From: Parastagonospora avenae f. sp. tritici 18332-5
Lineage: Eukaryota > Ascomycota > Dothideomycetes > Pleosporales > Phaeosphaeriaceae
DNA length: 35,173 nucleotides
Direction of reading: 5' to 3'
Assembly: GCA_022559985.1 (NCBI GenBank)
Contig: JAFJTR010000153.1
Span: 1 to 35,173 of the forward strand
In this document: in pieces, positions 1 to 9,707 of the stretch
Position numbering within the stretch: the stretch's first letter is position 1
Layout of the letters: every line of letters starts with the position of its first letter
The notes under the pieces: generated by a model
What the model was told of the DNA's origin: nothing
The model's database searches: none
Seen by the model: the letters and a program-made list of their open reading frames with translations, nothing else
Position numbers and translations under genes: made by a program

Positions 1-651
1 TGGCGCTTCTTGATCAAGACGCGCAACCTCGCCCTTAAGGCCTCAGCCCTTACCCCTGACAACACTGGATGCTTAATCTCTGGGTCTGAGCCTAATACTG
101 AGCCTATCTTCTTTAGAGCATCTGATGCTTCTTTCGCAGACGATCCATCTACCAGAGCCAGCTCAGACGGCTATTTATTTAAGCTCTTCGGAATGCCTAT
201 TGACTGGAAAGCTACGAAGCAACGATTAGTTACAAAGTCGACTACCGAAGCCGAACTATACGCTCTCAGCCGTACTGCCTCGGAGCTCATTTGGTGGAAC
301 AATCTCTTCTCCCAGCTTAAGTTCAACACTAGCATTACCCTAGTCATCTATTGCGACAACAAGCAAACTGTGGAAATTGTAACTAAAGCCACTGAGCGGC
401 TTCAAACTAAGCTTAAGCACGTTGACATACACCAGCTCTGGCTTCGCCAAGCCATTGATCGAGGAGAGGTAGATGTACAATGGACCTCTACTGCCCAGAT
501 GCCTGCCGACGGCCTCACGAAAGCACTACCAAAACAGAAGCATATCCAATTCACTCGTCAACTAGGCCTCGAAGATATTACTAAACGTCTCCTTAGCCTC
601 TTCAACACCCAAAACTCTTCACTACGCAGCAGCCTCGCTATCTCGTACTAA
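1..651 (+). mobile_element. Ty1/copia polyprotein, C-terminal RNase H part (left-truncated by window edge)
   Basis: The frame is open from base 1 to a TAA at 649-651, so only the C-terminal ~216 residues of a copia-type Pol are present. The Ty1/copia RNase H domain is recognisable: the first catalytic Asp in ASDASFADD, the Glu in KSTTEAELYAL, the next Asp in VIYCDNKQ, then the family ending KHVDIHQLWLRQAI and TAQMPADGLTKAL. RNase H degrades the RNA strand during reverse transcription. No stop or frameshift is seen in this piece, so the copy may be fairly young; integrase and reverse transcriptase would lie left of the window. It is followed by a polypurine tract and an LTR. The family assignment is firm; whether the element is active cannot be judged. 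Confidence 0.93.
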
Positions 652-730
652 ATTTGAACTTTCTTCACTCGTTCACCCTTTATTGAAGCACTCGCTTTAA
701 CGTTAGTACGACAGTTTTACGCTGCACTAC

Positions 731-744
731 AAACTGGGGGGGTG
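731..744 (+). other. Polypurine tract of the copia element
   Basis: A run of seven G within AAACTGGGGGGGTG lies directly before the TG that starts the LTR, ~80 bp after the Pol stop. This is the expected plus-strand primer position in an LTR retrotransposon. Confidence 0.75.
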
Positions 745-857
745 TGTTGCACGATAACAGGGTTATCCTTACACTCTCTCTTCCTTCACATATATATAGC
801 TCCCCTCGTTCATAGCTATTCAAGCAACTCAGTCCTTCATTCTCATTCCATATCACA
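745..857 (+). repeat. 3' LTR of the copia element (right boundary inferred)
   Basis: Starts TGTTGCACGATAACAGGG right after the polypurine tract and has a TATA-like CATATATATAG near 789-799. The right end is placed at the CA of TATCACA (about 857) for two reasons: it is a TG...CA boundary, and just beyond it (863-889) the minus strand again reads as coding sequence of the MFS gene. An LTR of ~113 bp is short but within copia range. The 5' LTR and the 5-bp target duplication are outside the window, so the exact end is uncertain by several bases. Confidence 0.6.
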
Positions 858-862
858 TACGT

Positions 863-2112
863 GAGATCTACACATAGCGGACCTATAGTCTACATTTGAC
901 AGTATTAGCGTGTGCGCTGTATATAGATGAGAAGGATCAGAAGATCCAACTTACCATCCAGAAGACCCCAACGACCGCCCCACAAAATATTGCAAAGAAC
1001 GCAGTAAGTCCAAAAGACGTTGCAGGTAGCCAGAAAGTAAAGCATGAAAGACCACAGAGCAGGGTCAGAACACCTGCTGTATCGATTCGGCTCCACTTAT
1101 CGCTAAGTATGCCAATAGCTGGTCTTCCGACTGCAGTGCCCACGTTCAATAGCCCGATCAAGTCCGTAGCTTGGGCTCTAGTAAGACCTATAGATAGTGC
1201 AAAGTCCGATAAGGAGAAGAGAAGGACCACATATCCCAGCATGCTGATAAAGGCCCAGGCAAGGAGCAATATGACGTCGTATCGTTGAAGGAGTGTAGTG
1301 TCAAATCCAAGCTGAGATGGTCGGATGATATGGTTCCGGTCCCGCAATGTTGTTATTGCGGTCAGATTAGCGACGAGCGCGATGAGTCCCGTTATACGTA
1401 AGGCCCAACTGATGCCAAAACGTTGAATAACAGCCTCAGTGCCCCACGCGAAGGCAGCACCGCCAACACCAGATCCTGCGGCGCTAACTCCGTTGGCTAG
1501 GCTACGTCTTCGAACGAACCATTGGGAAAGTATAGGGAGACTGGGAATGTAAAGAAATCCAATGCCACAGCCGATAAGGATGCCTTGGGAGATGTGCAAC
1601 TGCCATATTCGAGTTGCAAAAGAAGCCGCGATGAAACCCCCACTTTGGAAGACTATACCAACAATCATTGTTTTGTGTATTCCGAATCTCCGAGTAAGGA
1701 CAGTAACAATAGGTGCTATGAGCATGGCTATCGAGAAGTTGAAGCCGCTAATAAAAGCATAATCCCATGTAGACGCCTCAGAGAAAATGTCTTCGGCCAA
1801 GTAATGCGAGAGGTAGATACCATATGCCTAAGAAAATAAGTAAGTACTACTACTAGTAATAAAGAAGACAGGCTTAGTGACCAGACGTCCTATACAGCTT
1901 GGAGTTGTTTGAATGACCGTTCTGGGAATTTCGTGGCAATGTAAGCTTACCGATACTGTGCCCCAGGTAAAGCAATTGATCGTGAAGCACGCAGCTACGC
2001 AGATCCAGCCATATCCGCCATCAGGAGCAGTTTCTTCTCTTATATTGCTATCACCACTTACGTCATCGACTTCATTTATATCTGATGACAGATCGGCCAG
2101 CTGAGTTGCCAT
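863..2112 (-). pseudogene. MFS transporter, monocarboxylate-permease type, 3' end broken by copia LTR
   Basis: Exon 1 is 2112-1951 (54 codons), intron 1950-1828 (GTAAGC...CTTAG), exon 2 1827-955 (291 codons), intron 954-890 (GTAAGT...CTAATACTG...TAG), exon 3 from 889. All junctions are phase 0. The N-terminus carries the MCT-family DGGYGW motif (residues 31-36), followed by WGTVS/AYGIYLSHYLAEDIF across the first junction. Exon 2 holds about ten membrane spans. Exon 3 opens TIGPLCVDL, matching the family's 'TIGPVC-E-V' stretch before the last spans, and then runs into LTR sequence; the last ~50-90 residues are missing. Related proteins move monocarboxylates or similar organic anions across membranes. 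The truncated product has probably lost function. Family call is firm; the substrate is unknown. Confidence 0.82.
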
Positions 2113-3477
2113 CTTATTGACTGCAATCTGAAGTCTAAAGGATACAGGAGTTGTTTTGTATCCATACCAAATTTCATGGTTGGGACTATATGTTGTGTTC
2201 GCAGTATGTTACCACCTTGTTGCAGCATGTCACTCCCAGAGCAAGGGTCGTTACGACTTGGCAAGGGCCCCACATCGGTTTTGTCATCAGATATTCGCAT
2301 GACGTGTTTAATCAGAAAGCTGGCCACCCCAGTAAGCTGGCCACCCCAAATTACACCAAAACTCGACTTTCAGATCTCAATAACTACCTGATGATATAGC
2401 TCTAAACTTCTATTATAGTATGCAGTATGTACTTAGTGACTTTCTAGGAAGTGTAGAGAAGAGTAGATTTACATTCTTAAGATACAGTAGTTCAGCACAC
2501 TTTAGGTGACGAAAACTTAATATCTTAAGAAAAGCTTAACTATTTCCTCTAAGACTCTAGATTACGCCTTTTTATATATAATTAGTAAATGAACTAAGAT
2601 TAATCCCTACATGCTGGGACGCACGGTGTGCCAGGACACTTTTTCTTTCGGAGGCTCAGGAAGCTCTCGTTATGCCTAGAAACTAAAAGTTCCAGCGTGC
2701 ATCGACTGTATGGCTCTCGGCCTTCTACCTGATCAGACGTCGGTGATATTAACCGCAACATTGACCGTGCTGTCGCTAGTTTTGTTAGTGCCCTCTACTA
2801 TGTCCCGTCTGACACCCCATGCCGATTTGCGACAATTCATCTTTACGAAACGCTCGGTGGGCTAGAGGGAAAGCCGAGATAACAATATTAAAGGCTGCAA
2901 CCTCAGAAGGTCAAGTTAAGGTAAGGAATGTGGATCCCGGCAGTTTCTCCGCGCGCAAGGCAAGATCGTCAAAACGCGTCTGACCGGCTGTGCTTCATAA
3001 GCGACATTTGGCGACAGTGGCGTGTTGAGATATCCGAGAGGCAGTGCACGCTGTGGCTGAGAACAGCGGCTTCCACTAATCACCTGGCCTTAGGCAGCTC
3101 TTATTTCCGGTCGTGCGGCCGTTTCCTGTTTCCCGAGTCGTGCTCGCCTCTGCCGCATAGAGTTATGCGAAAGGCTACAACAACAACAACAACAACATTC
3201 GTAGATCTGCACTATCCGCTGACATCTAACACACATGTGCACTCCTCTAAGATGAGTTGCACAAGGCAAATACTGCCTCAACGCAGATGGTGAGGCGAGG
3301 CGGCGTAGGATGCTGGGTGCTTGATGCAGCCAGCAGCACCTTCAGCCTGGTTGCATGTACTGCCTCGCCAAGCTGACCTCTCTGCATTGTCGTCGCAGCC
3401 GTATCTTTCTGCTCCCACTACCACAGACGCCGTTCGCGCCTCTACTTCATCGGGCCAAACTCCAAGCTGGAAGCGCC
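2113..3477. other. Intergenic: MFS promoter side, AT-rich stretch, (CAA)n microsatellite
   Basis: No convincing gene. About 2400-2600 is AT-rich with several CTTAAG/TCTTAAGA motifs. A (CAA)n run lies at 3177-3196. The last ~80 bp before 3478 resembles the sequence before the HET relic at 18190, so it belongs to the HET gene's own conserved 5' flank. Confidence 0.5.
3177..3196 (+). repeat. (CAA)n microsatellite
   Basis: About six to seven uninterrupted CAA triplets ~280 bp upstream of the HET-NB-TPR start codon. Confidence 0.85.
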
Positions 3478-5856
3478 ATGCGGCTTCTCCACTTCGACGC
3501 ACTGGGCAGACTGATCTTGACAGACTTTCGCGGCAAGCCGATCCCGCCCTACGCCATCCTATCCCACCGATGGAGCGACTCCGAAACCCTCATCGAAGAC
3601 ATACGGGACGGAAAATACAAAGAGAAACAAGAAGGCTATCGAAAGCTCAGGTTCTGCGCCGAACAAGCAGCCCAGGACGGACTGGAGTACTTCTGGATCG
3701 ACACATGCTGCATCGACAGATGGGACAACAATGAGCGCTCAAGGGCGATTAACTCGATGTTCCAGTGGTACAAAAACGCCAAACGATGCTACGTCTTTCT
3801 GTCGGATGTCTCGCTATCCGCTACGACGGAGACGCCCCAACGCAGCGACTGGGAGGCGCTGTTCTGTGCAAGCGCATGGTTTGGTCGAGGATGGACGCTC
3901 CAAGAGCTAATTGCGCCAGTGTCCGTCGAGTTCTTCTCGCGTGAAGGACAGCGCATAGGCGACAAAGCGTCACTTGATCGACTACTACACGCTATCACCG
4001 GCATCCCGCTCGCGGCACTGCGCAACTGTCATCTAGACCAGTTCAGCACATCTGAACGGATGAGGTGGGCTGAAAAACGCACAACAACCGAAGAAGAAGA
4101 CATCGTATACTGCCTGCTTGGACTTCTTGGCATCTCTACTATGCCCATCACGTACGGCGAAGGGCAGGAGAGTGCACGAAGGAGACTGCAGGCTGAGATG
4201 GAGGCGAACGGCAGCGCACCATCCATCATTCCGTTCTCACGAAACGAGTCTTTCGTGGGCCGCGACTTGCAGCTCGCCCAGCTCGAAGCGAAGCTCTTCA
4301 GCAACGACCAGACTACTACCACGCTAGCAATAGTCGGGCCTGGCGGAACAGGCAAGTCGCAGCTCGCACTTGAGGTTGCACACAGAACAAGACTGAACAA
4401 CAAGAGCTGCTCGGTTTTCTGGATAGATGCGAGCGACATGAACAGCATCTGCCGGTCGTATGCAAGCGTTGCGCGGAAGCTCAGAATTCCTGGTTGTGAC
4501 GACGACCAGGCAGACACAAAGCAGGTTGTAAAACACTGTGTGGCAGAGGTGAGTACGCGACAGTGCTTACTGGTCTTCGACAACGTTGAGGGCACAACTG
4601 TACGGCTTAGTGGCTCGTCATCTACAAGCGAAGCTGCAGACTTGTCCGCCGTTCTGCCACACTCCAAGTTGTGTTCTGTAATCTTTACAACAACAGAAAG
4701 CGAGATAGCTGAGGCGCTTGCTCCACGAAATATCACAGCGCTGCAGGAGCTAACGCCAGACGCGGCGCTAAGAATGTTGCGAAACCGGTTAACAACGCCG
4801 CTTTCAGACGCTGAGCAGCAGAAGGCCGTGCACTTGCTAAGAGAGCTGTTGTATCTGCCCTTAGCAGTTGTGCAAATGGCAGCGTGTATAAACGCAAGTG
4901 AAATGACCGTTCAGCAGTACCAAGCACAGCTAGACGAGCACAAAAGAGCAGCTTCTGAGTACAACGATGACTCATCTAAAGGCGAGCTGCGGGAATCTGT
5001 TTCGAGAGACATTGTAGCCGCTACACTATCTCTCTCTATGCGCCAAGTCCGCCGTAGCAATGCGGTCGCTGCAGACTATCTCTTCCTTGCAGCATGCGTC
5101 GATCGAAAGGACATCTCACTCGATCTGCTAGATGCAGCTTCATCACAGGCCCGCGAAGATGCCGTCAGGGTACTTGACAGATATGCGCTCGTCACCAGGC
5201 GACCTGCCGAGTCCGCACCCGACGTTCATCAACTCATCCATCATGCGCTGCGAAAGAGGCTGCGGGCGGAGGGGGGACGCCAAGAATGGATTCAACGCAC
5301 GATCACACAGATCCTCCGGCTGTTTCCGAACCACAATCACACAAACCAGAGTAAATGGAGGCGACTGCTTCCGCACGTACAGTATGTTCTGTTGTACACT
5401 CAAGGGAACGATGACGAGGAAAGATCGGATCTTGCATGGAAGTGTGCTATGGCTCTGTACAGTGATGGTCAATATAAGGCAGCCGAAGAGCTGTGTGTGC
5501 AAGTGATGGAGACGACGAAGAGAGTGCTTGGCGACGAGCATCCTAACACGCTGACCAGCATGGCTAACCTGGCGGCGACGCACTGGAGCCAAGGGCGGTG
5601 GCGCGAGGCGGAAGAGCTATTTGTGCAAGTGATAGAGACGACGAAGAGAGTGCTTAGCGACGATCATCCTGACACGCTGACTAGCATAGCCAACCTTGCC
5701 TATATACTAAAGTCACAGTATCGTCACAAGGAGGCTCTTGCCTTGATTGATCTATGCTTCCAGTCGCGTCGAAAGGTTCTTGGCGAGCAACACCCCGCTA
5801 CACAATCGTCGCTGAGGGTATTGAATCACTGGCGAGGTAAAGCACGCGAAGAGTAA
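3478..5856 (+). CDS. HET-NB-TPR protein (fungal NLR-like, heterokaryon-incompatibility type)
   Basis: Single-exon gene of 792 aa. The ATG at 3478 is chosen because it starts MRLLHFDALGRL directly before the HET domain and because the same start context recurs in the relic at 18190. HET domain (~26-226): AILSHRW, FWIDTCCID, RGWTLQELIAP, DIVYCLLGLLG and a closing YGEG. NB domain from ~259: FVGRD, Walker A GPGGTGKS at ~287, Walker B-like CLLVFDNVEG at ~363. C-terminal TPR repeats of the kinesin-light-chain type (TPR_12) from ~650, 42 residues each, with a near-repeat at DNA level. Proteins of this build sense non-self or damage through the repeat region and trigger cell death through HET; this role is family knowledge. 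No stops or frameshifts, so it looks functional. Confidence 0.92.
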   Translation: MRLLHFDALGRLILTDFRGKPIPPYAILSHRWSDSETLIEDIRDGKYKEKQEGYRKLRFCAEQAAQDGLEYFWIDTCCIDRWDNNERSRAINSMFQWYKNAKRCYVFLSDVSLSATTETPQRSDWEALFCASAWFGRGWTLQELIAPVSVEFFSREGQRIGDKASLDRLLHAITGIPLAALRNCHLDQFSTSERMRWAEKRTTTEEEDIVYCLLGLLGISTMPITYGEGQESARRRLQAEMEANGSAPSIIPFSRNESFVGRDLQLAQLEAKLFSNDQTTTTLAIVGPGGTGKSQLALEVAHRTRLNNKSCSVFWIDASDMNSICRSYASVARKLRIPGCDDDQADTKQVVKHCVAEVSTRQCLLVFDNVEGTTVRLSGSSSTSEAADLSAVLPHSKLCSVIFTTTESEIAEALAPRNITALQELTPDAALRMLRNRLTTPLSDAEQQKAVHLLRELLYLPLAVVQMAACINASEMTVQQYQAQLDEHKRAASEYNDDSSKGELRESVSRDIVAATLSLSMRQVRRSNAVAADYLFLAACVDRKDISLDLLDAASSQAREDAVRVLDRYALVTRRPAESAPDVHQLIHHALRKRLRAEGGRQEWIQRTITQILRLFPNHNHTNQSKWRRLLPHVQYVLLYTQGNDDEERSDLAWKCAMALYSDGQYKAAEELCVQVMETTKRVLGDEHPNTLTSMANLAATHWSQGRWREAEELFVQVIETTKRVLSDDHPDTLTSIANLAYILKSQYRHKEALALIDLCFQSRRKVLGEQHPATQSSLRVLNHWRGKAREE
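5485..5736 (+). repeat. Two 126-bp TPR-coding repeats, highly similar
   Basis: The units start at 5485 and 5611 (GAAGAGCT...), exactly 126 bp = 42 codons apart. They are nearly identical over ~85 bp, and several of the differences are G/A or C/T transitions, for example ATGGAG against ATAGAG and GGCGA against AGCGA. A third relative lies in the relic at about 18294. Confidence 0.8.
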
Positions 5857-6546
5857 TTACGACGCTGAATTACCGATTTTTACTTGATTGATACTCGGAA
5901 AAGGTTATGCGGTCGTCCACGACCATCGATCGCTGATTTGGATTTGCAGAGCAGATCACCTCGCTTGCTCGTCTCTTGACACATTTTGAGTGCTTCGTCT
6001 ATTGGCACCATTTTTGGTCATGTCGATCGACGGCAGGAACGTTTAATTGGTCTAGAGGGGGTGCCTCTTGTGTTGCTGTATGACGAGATTTGGTATTGTT
6101 GACTGCGAAATGTTTGACTGTTTCGGATGGGACACCTTGCTTTTCTCTATATATCCACGCATGCGTTGGGTGGGATGTTGCGGATCTGCAAGAGACGGAA
6201 CGTTGGTTCCGAGAGTGTATGCATGTGTTTGGTGGTTCGAGACCCATTGGGAATGCAAGGCGATCCCGCGGCGTGGTGGAGCCGGATGCGCCTCACTACG
6301 TGGTCGAATACGCTAGTCATAGCTGGCGATGGTGTACACAGGAAAGACCGTCGGTCGTTCTCTGTATATCGCAGGGTGTGTAGGCCTTCGTTCTCCAGCA
6401 GCCTATTAGCGTCATGGCTCGTCATCCTGAATTCAAGGCTGACAAAAGCATGTAGCTTCGTTCAAAATTATGGTGTTGGTTACTCGTCTTGCGCCGTGTA
6501 GGTTAAGACCAAGAATATGGAGAATCAGATATATGGAACAATTTAC
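5857..6546. other. Intergenic between HET gene and bZIP gene
   Basis: Short open frames overlap here on both strands (about 6000-6500), but none has a recognisable domain or clear splice signals. A plus-strand stretch near 6161-6310 is open without stops, but it could not be tied to any family. Treated as non-coding. Confidence 0.4.
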
Positions 6547-7509
6547 TCATCCTCTCAAATCCATCGGTGAAGACAATGTCGTTGGCGAATTGTGTCTGCT
6601 GTGGTTTGGCGGTGACCTCGACAAACCAGTGAACTGACAACTCGAACTTTCCCCAGCAGCTAATCGATCTGCCTCGTGCTGCACATATGTAGACAGCCTT
6701 GAGTCGGGACAATTGGTGTGTTGGCCCACGATCTCCATCAGCTCACGCACGTCGTGTTGTAGCATCTCGACTTCTACTTTCAATAGCTTGTTTCTTCGCT
6801 CGTAGGTACGCGCTTCTTCCACCAGATCTTCTTGCTGCTGCTTCTGTTTGCTCCTGCATTTGCTTGCGGCCTTGCGGTTCTTCTCAAGGTAAATTGCGCG
6901 TGGCGTCCCATCTTCTACGATCTCCGAGCTTCGCTTGCGACCAGTACTGCGCTGGCTTATACTCGAACGGCCTGAGTCTTGAGATGATCGGGCGCTGTCT
7001 GTGCGTAGACTGCCAGGTGGTCCCATAAGCTGACCCTCTTCGTTGTTCGGCGAGTGGGAGATGTCGCAAAAGTCAAACTTGGAGTTAGTATGTGACTGTG
7101 GGGAGGAATCGTTTGCAGCGTAGCGCGTTTGTAAAGGCGATATGGTCGCTGCGTCTTGAGTTTGTGGCGCGGCACCGGTCGCTATGAATGTGAGCTGAGA
7201 GTATAACATGTGACTATCGAAACTGATAGGTATGGTTTTTCGTGGCATGGATGTTGCGGGCATGGATGTTGCGGGCATGGATGTTGCGGGCATGGATGTT
7301 GCGGGCATGGATGTTGCGGGCATGGATGTTGCGGGCATGGTGAAGCGTGTGTGATTTGACGGCATCATATATGAGTCGTAAAGTTCGGGGTTCCAGCCGT
7401 CTTGTGTGCCATAGAGATTGGAGATGTCCGACGTCATCTTGGTATCCAAGTCAGACTCTCGGTAGCCAAAGGCTCCAGAAGGCTGCACTGAAAGAAGTTC
7501 GGTCGACAT
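6547..7509 (-). CDS. bZIP transcription factor, ATF/CREB-like (Atf21-type)
   Basis: Single exon of 320 aa. The ATG at 7509 is the first true ATG in frame (MSTELLSVQ). Residues 58-87 are six perfect MPATS repeats encoded by a 15-bp minisatellite. A Ser/Thr/Gln-rich middle precedes the bZIP at ~207-265: basic region YLEKNRKAASKCRSKQK, then leucine-zipper heptads through ERRNKLLKVEVEMLQHDVREL, then the conserved fungal tail HTNCPDSRLSTYVQHEADRL. The basic region (NR-AA-KCR) is ATF/CREB class, not the Yap class, so it should bind CRE-like TGACGTCA sites in the nucleus. It sits ~1.6 kb from the arsenate reductase gene; a link to arsenic response is only inference. Target genes unknown. Confidence 0.88.
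   Translation of the reverse strand: MSTELLSVQPSGAFGYRESDLDTKMTSDISNLYGTQDGWNPELYDSYMMPSNHTRFTMPATSMPATSMPATSMPATSMPATSMPATSMPRKTIPISFDSHMLYSQLTFIATGAAPQTQDAATISPLQTRYAANDSSPQSHTNSKFDFCDISHSPNNEEGQLMGPPGSLRTDSARSSQDSGRSSISQRSTGRKRSSEIVEDGTPRAIYLEKNRKAASKCRSKQKQQQEDLVEEARTYERRNKLLKVEVEMLQHDVRELMEIVGQHTNCPDSRLSTYVQHEADRLAAGESSSCQFTGLSRSPPNHSRHNSPTTLSSPMDLRG
7249..7338 (-). repeat. 15-bp minisatellite, 6 copies, coding (MPATS)6 in the bZIP gene
   Basis: Six identical units ATGCCCGCAACATCC on the minus strand, in frame with the bZIP protein; a partial unit (ATGCC) follows on the minus strand. Copy number changes would add or remove five residues without a frameshift. Confidence 0.95.
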
Positions 7510-8631
7510 TGTGCTTGCTCGTTTGCTTGCGGTCGGAAAAAGTATTGGTGCGAGGAATGCGAGACTGCTGCACTTTTTCTTTTGCAGGCGGTAATCTCTG
7601 ATATTTTCAGTGAGGGGATGGGCTGCCCCTATATGAAAGACTGCTGTTTTTGAACACGGACTGGCGCTAGGCACGCAGGCTTATACTGCCATCCTTGGTA
7701 CTTTCAGTGCCCCAGAGTCACTCGAGCAAGTTTTATTCTGGAACAGTGTCGATCGTGATGCAACGGTACTGATGCCGTGCATGAGAGTCGGTCCTGCCTA
7801 AGGAAGATAGCATGCCAGTGTACACTAGCACGTTGGCGTTAGCATACTGTGAAGGGCTATGCTGTCGCACTCTGTGCCCATTCGCCAGTATGAAGGCGCG
7901 CAGTGTGATGAACCGTTGCCTGACGTCGTTCAGCAGCTGTTACAGAGCCGGGTGAAGTTAGAGGCTGAGTGAAAGTTCGTGATTGAGTCGGCCGACATGT
8001 CCGCGCAGTGCCGGCATGAAGTTCCCGCCGGCACGAAACCCCGTGACCAACAAGAAATGGAAGAATGTTCTAGCCCCACAGGCTTTATAACTGGACCCTG
8101 TATTTCTGCTTGCTGTTCTTGGTACCTACCCACAGCGGTTATCTCAGCGTCTGCAGGATGTAGGCTCGCTGGTTGCGGTGAGTGGTCCAGGAGGGGTAAA
8201 CGCAGCACAAACGTGATGGGGAGCGGCTGCCTGCTATGCAAAGCACATTATACCTGCAATAAGGTAAGAGGATTCGTATGTTCGTACCTACATAACACAA
8301 CATAACATAAAGAAGCCTGTGTCGTGTTAAGATAATGGGTTTGCTAGGGTGGTGTGGGGTGATGTGGGTTGTCCTGCCGTACCTAAGCTGGAGGTTGACT
8401 AGCGGCAGTTACCGAGAGGAACTGCTAACGTTGTGCTCTTCTCCGATGAAGCTGCGCAGAAGGGTCTGCAGGTCCAATCAGTTTGCACATGCCTGAACCA
8501 CTAACGTTACTCATTATATGTACAAACGTACTACGTGCTACTTATCTGAATGACGAAGTTATAATTACCGCTCTTGTACGTTATCGATTGCCTGGCTTAT
8601 AGTGTCCGGCTCTACCTCTCATCCGCAGCAA
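7510..8631. other. Intergenic upstream of the bZIP gene
   Basis: No gene supported. The stretch next to 7509 should hold the bZIP promoter. No strong TATA box or repeat stands out. A full CRE, TGACGTCA, lies at 8633-8640, just past this stretch. Confidence 0.4.
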
Positions 8632-9180
8632 ATGACGTCAACACCCGACCTCGGTCGCCCGCGCCGTCACGCCAAACTTGTGAAGCGACGCGAAACTTCT
8701 ACACCCTCTCCTTTGCAACTTCTTCCTCCGATTGATCTACCGCACCTCCTGCATGATGCTTCCCTGAAACTACATGCTGCACAAGTGCGGATTCCACAGA
8801 TTCCCCGATGTCGCGTACAAGAAGACCTGCAACGCACTGAAAGCGCCGCGCCCGCGCCCGCACCCGCACCCGCACCCGCATCTATGCCCGCACGAGAAGA
8901 GCTCGAATCGCGGCTTCGAGAGATACTACAGCTCCTAGATTGCCCAGCTCCAAGCTCCAAGCTCCAAGCTCCGATCACCAATCATATCCTTCCTCGAGTT
9001 CACGTTGTGCGCTTCTCCCAAGTGACATCATATATCATGAGCGTACCAACTGGTTTTGGACCGGTACATACTGCAACAACAAAGACTTCAAGATTGCGAC
9101 CAGACCTTAGCGTCGTGTTCCGTCATCCACTGGACATACTCATCGCCTGCCGTTGCCCATCCCTTCACGCCCTCAGCTAG
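8632..9180 (+). CDS. Possible hypothetical protein, low complexity (doubtful)
   Basis: A 182-residue frame from the ATG at 8632 (MTSTPDLGRPRR). It is basic and proline-rich, with an Ala-Pro run from CGCACC-type hexamers (about 8850-8888), a short charged segment REELESRLREILQLL, and a CAAGCTC-type triple repeat (about 8949-8970). No domain recognised. Its last ~93 bp overlap, on the opposite strand, the 3' end of the well-supported arsenate reductase gene (stop at 9088), which argues against the full frame being real. It may be a chance frame over low-complexity DNA. Confidence 0.22.
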   Translation: MTSTPDLGRPRRHAKLVKRRETSTPSPLQLLPPIDLPHLLHDASLKLHAAQVRIPQIPRCRVQEDLQRTESAAPAPAPAPAPASMPAREELESRLREILQLLDCPAPSSKLQAPITNHILPRVHVVRFSQVTSYIMSVPTGFGPVHTATTKTSRLRPDLSVVFRHPLDILIACRCPSLHALS

Positions 9181-9707
9181 GGCCACACTCTTCATCCGGT
9201 CATCCCCTTGATCTGCAATGTAGTCTGCAAACCAACCGGCGGCACGATTGCCGCGTCCTTTCGAGGAAGCTAAAATGCGCCAAAATTGGTCAGTCTCATA
9301 GATCTGTTGAAGGGAGACGGTGTTTTATGCCAGTTCGCTATGAAATGAGTAGAAAGAACATACAGCAATACCAGATTATTTTACAGAGGCCTGCATTTTT
9401 GAAGAGCGTGTATAGGGTTGGTATGGTAGGGTACAAACTCTGTGCAGGAAGATTGATTGAATCGCGGATAGTGCCGCCCTAGTTTACTTAGTTCCTTGAA
9501 CGGAGACGTAAGGTGATGATCAATATGACATACCTCGTAGTCGTTGCGACGCAAATCGACGAGAACATAGTCTCTGATGGAGGTTTCTGCGCCTTGCTTG
9601 ATCATGTCGAGTACCTCTTCCCGACGAATAGTGGCAGGGGTATTTCGGGGTGCTGGGTACGCAGCGTGCCATGGGGCGGGCGGACCTGTAACGCTTGCGG
9701 TAGCCAT
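9088..9707 (-). CDS. Rhodanese-domain arsenate reductase, Acr2/Cdc25-like (copy 1)
   Basis: Three exons: 9707-9534, 9478-9364, 9269-9088; introns of 55 bp (GTATGT...CTAG) and 94 bp (GTATGT...TTTTAG); 156 aa. The protein opens MATASVTGPPAPWHAAYPAP, then RREEVLDMI, VLVDLRRNDYE/GGTIRDSINLPAQSLYPT and IIWYC. Cys96 starts the active-site loop C-S-S-S-K-G-R (Cys-X5-Arg), as in the fungal Acr2 arsenate reductases and Cdc25 phosphatases. The C-terminus has the rhodanese ending GVKGWATAGDEYV. It would reduce arsenate to arsenite in the cytosol, using glutathione/glutaredoxin-type donors (family knowledge). It is transcribed divergently from ACR3 with 318 bp between the start codons. Intron 1 and exon 2 match copy 2 at 13915 in position and length. 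Other small-phosphatase activity is possible. Confidence 0.85.

Noticed and set aside
4029..4736. 235-codon minus-strand frame inside the HET-NB-TPR gene
   Set aside because: Shadow of the strong plus-strand coding sequence; no domain.
6225..6260. tRNA-like T-arm (GGTTCGAGACC)
   Set aside because: No acceptor stem, anticodon arm or D-arm could be built around it.
6052..6501. Overlapping short frames on both strands between the HET and bZIP genes
   Set aside because: No domain, no splice signals worth trusting, and mutual overlap.
6547..7509. bZIP gene as the Arr1/Yap8 orthologue
   Set aside because: The basic region is ATF/CREB-type (NRKAASKCR) and lacks the Yap-type residues.
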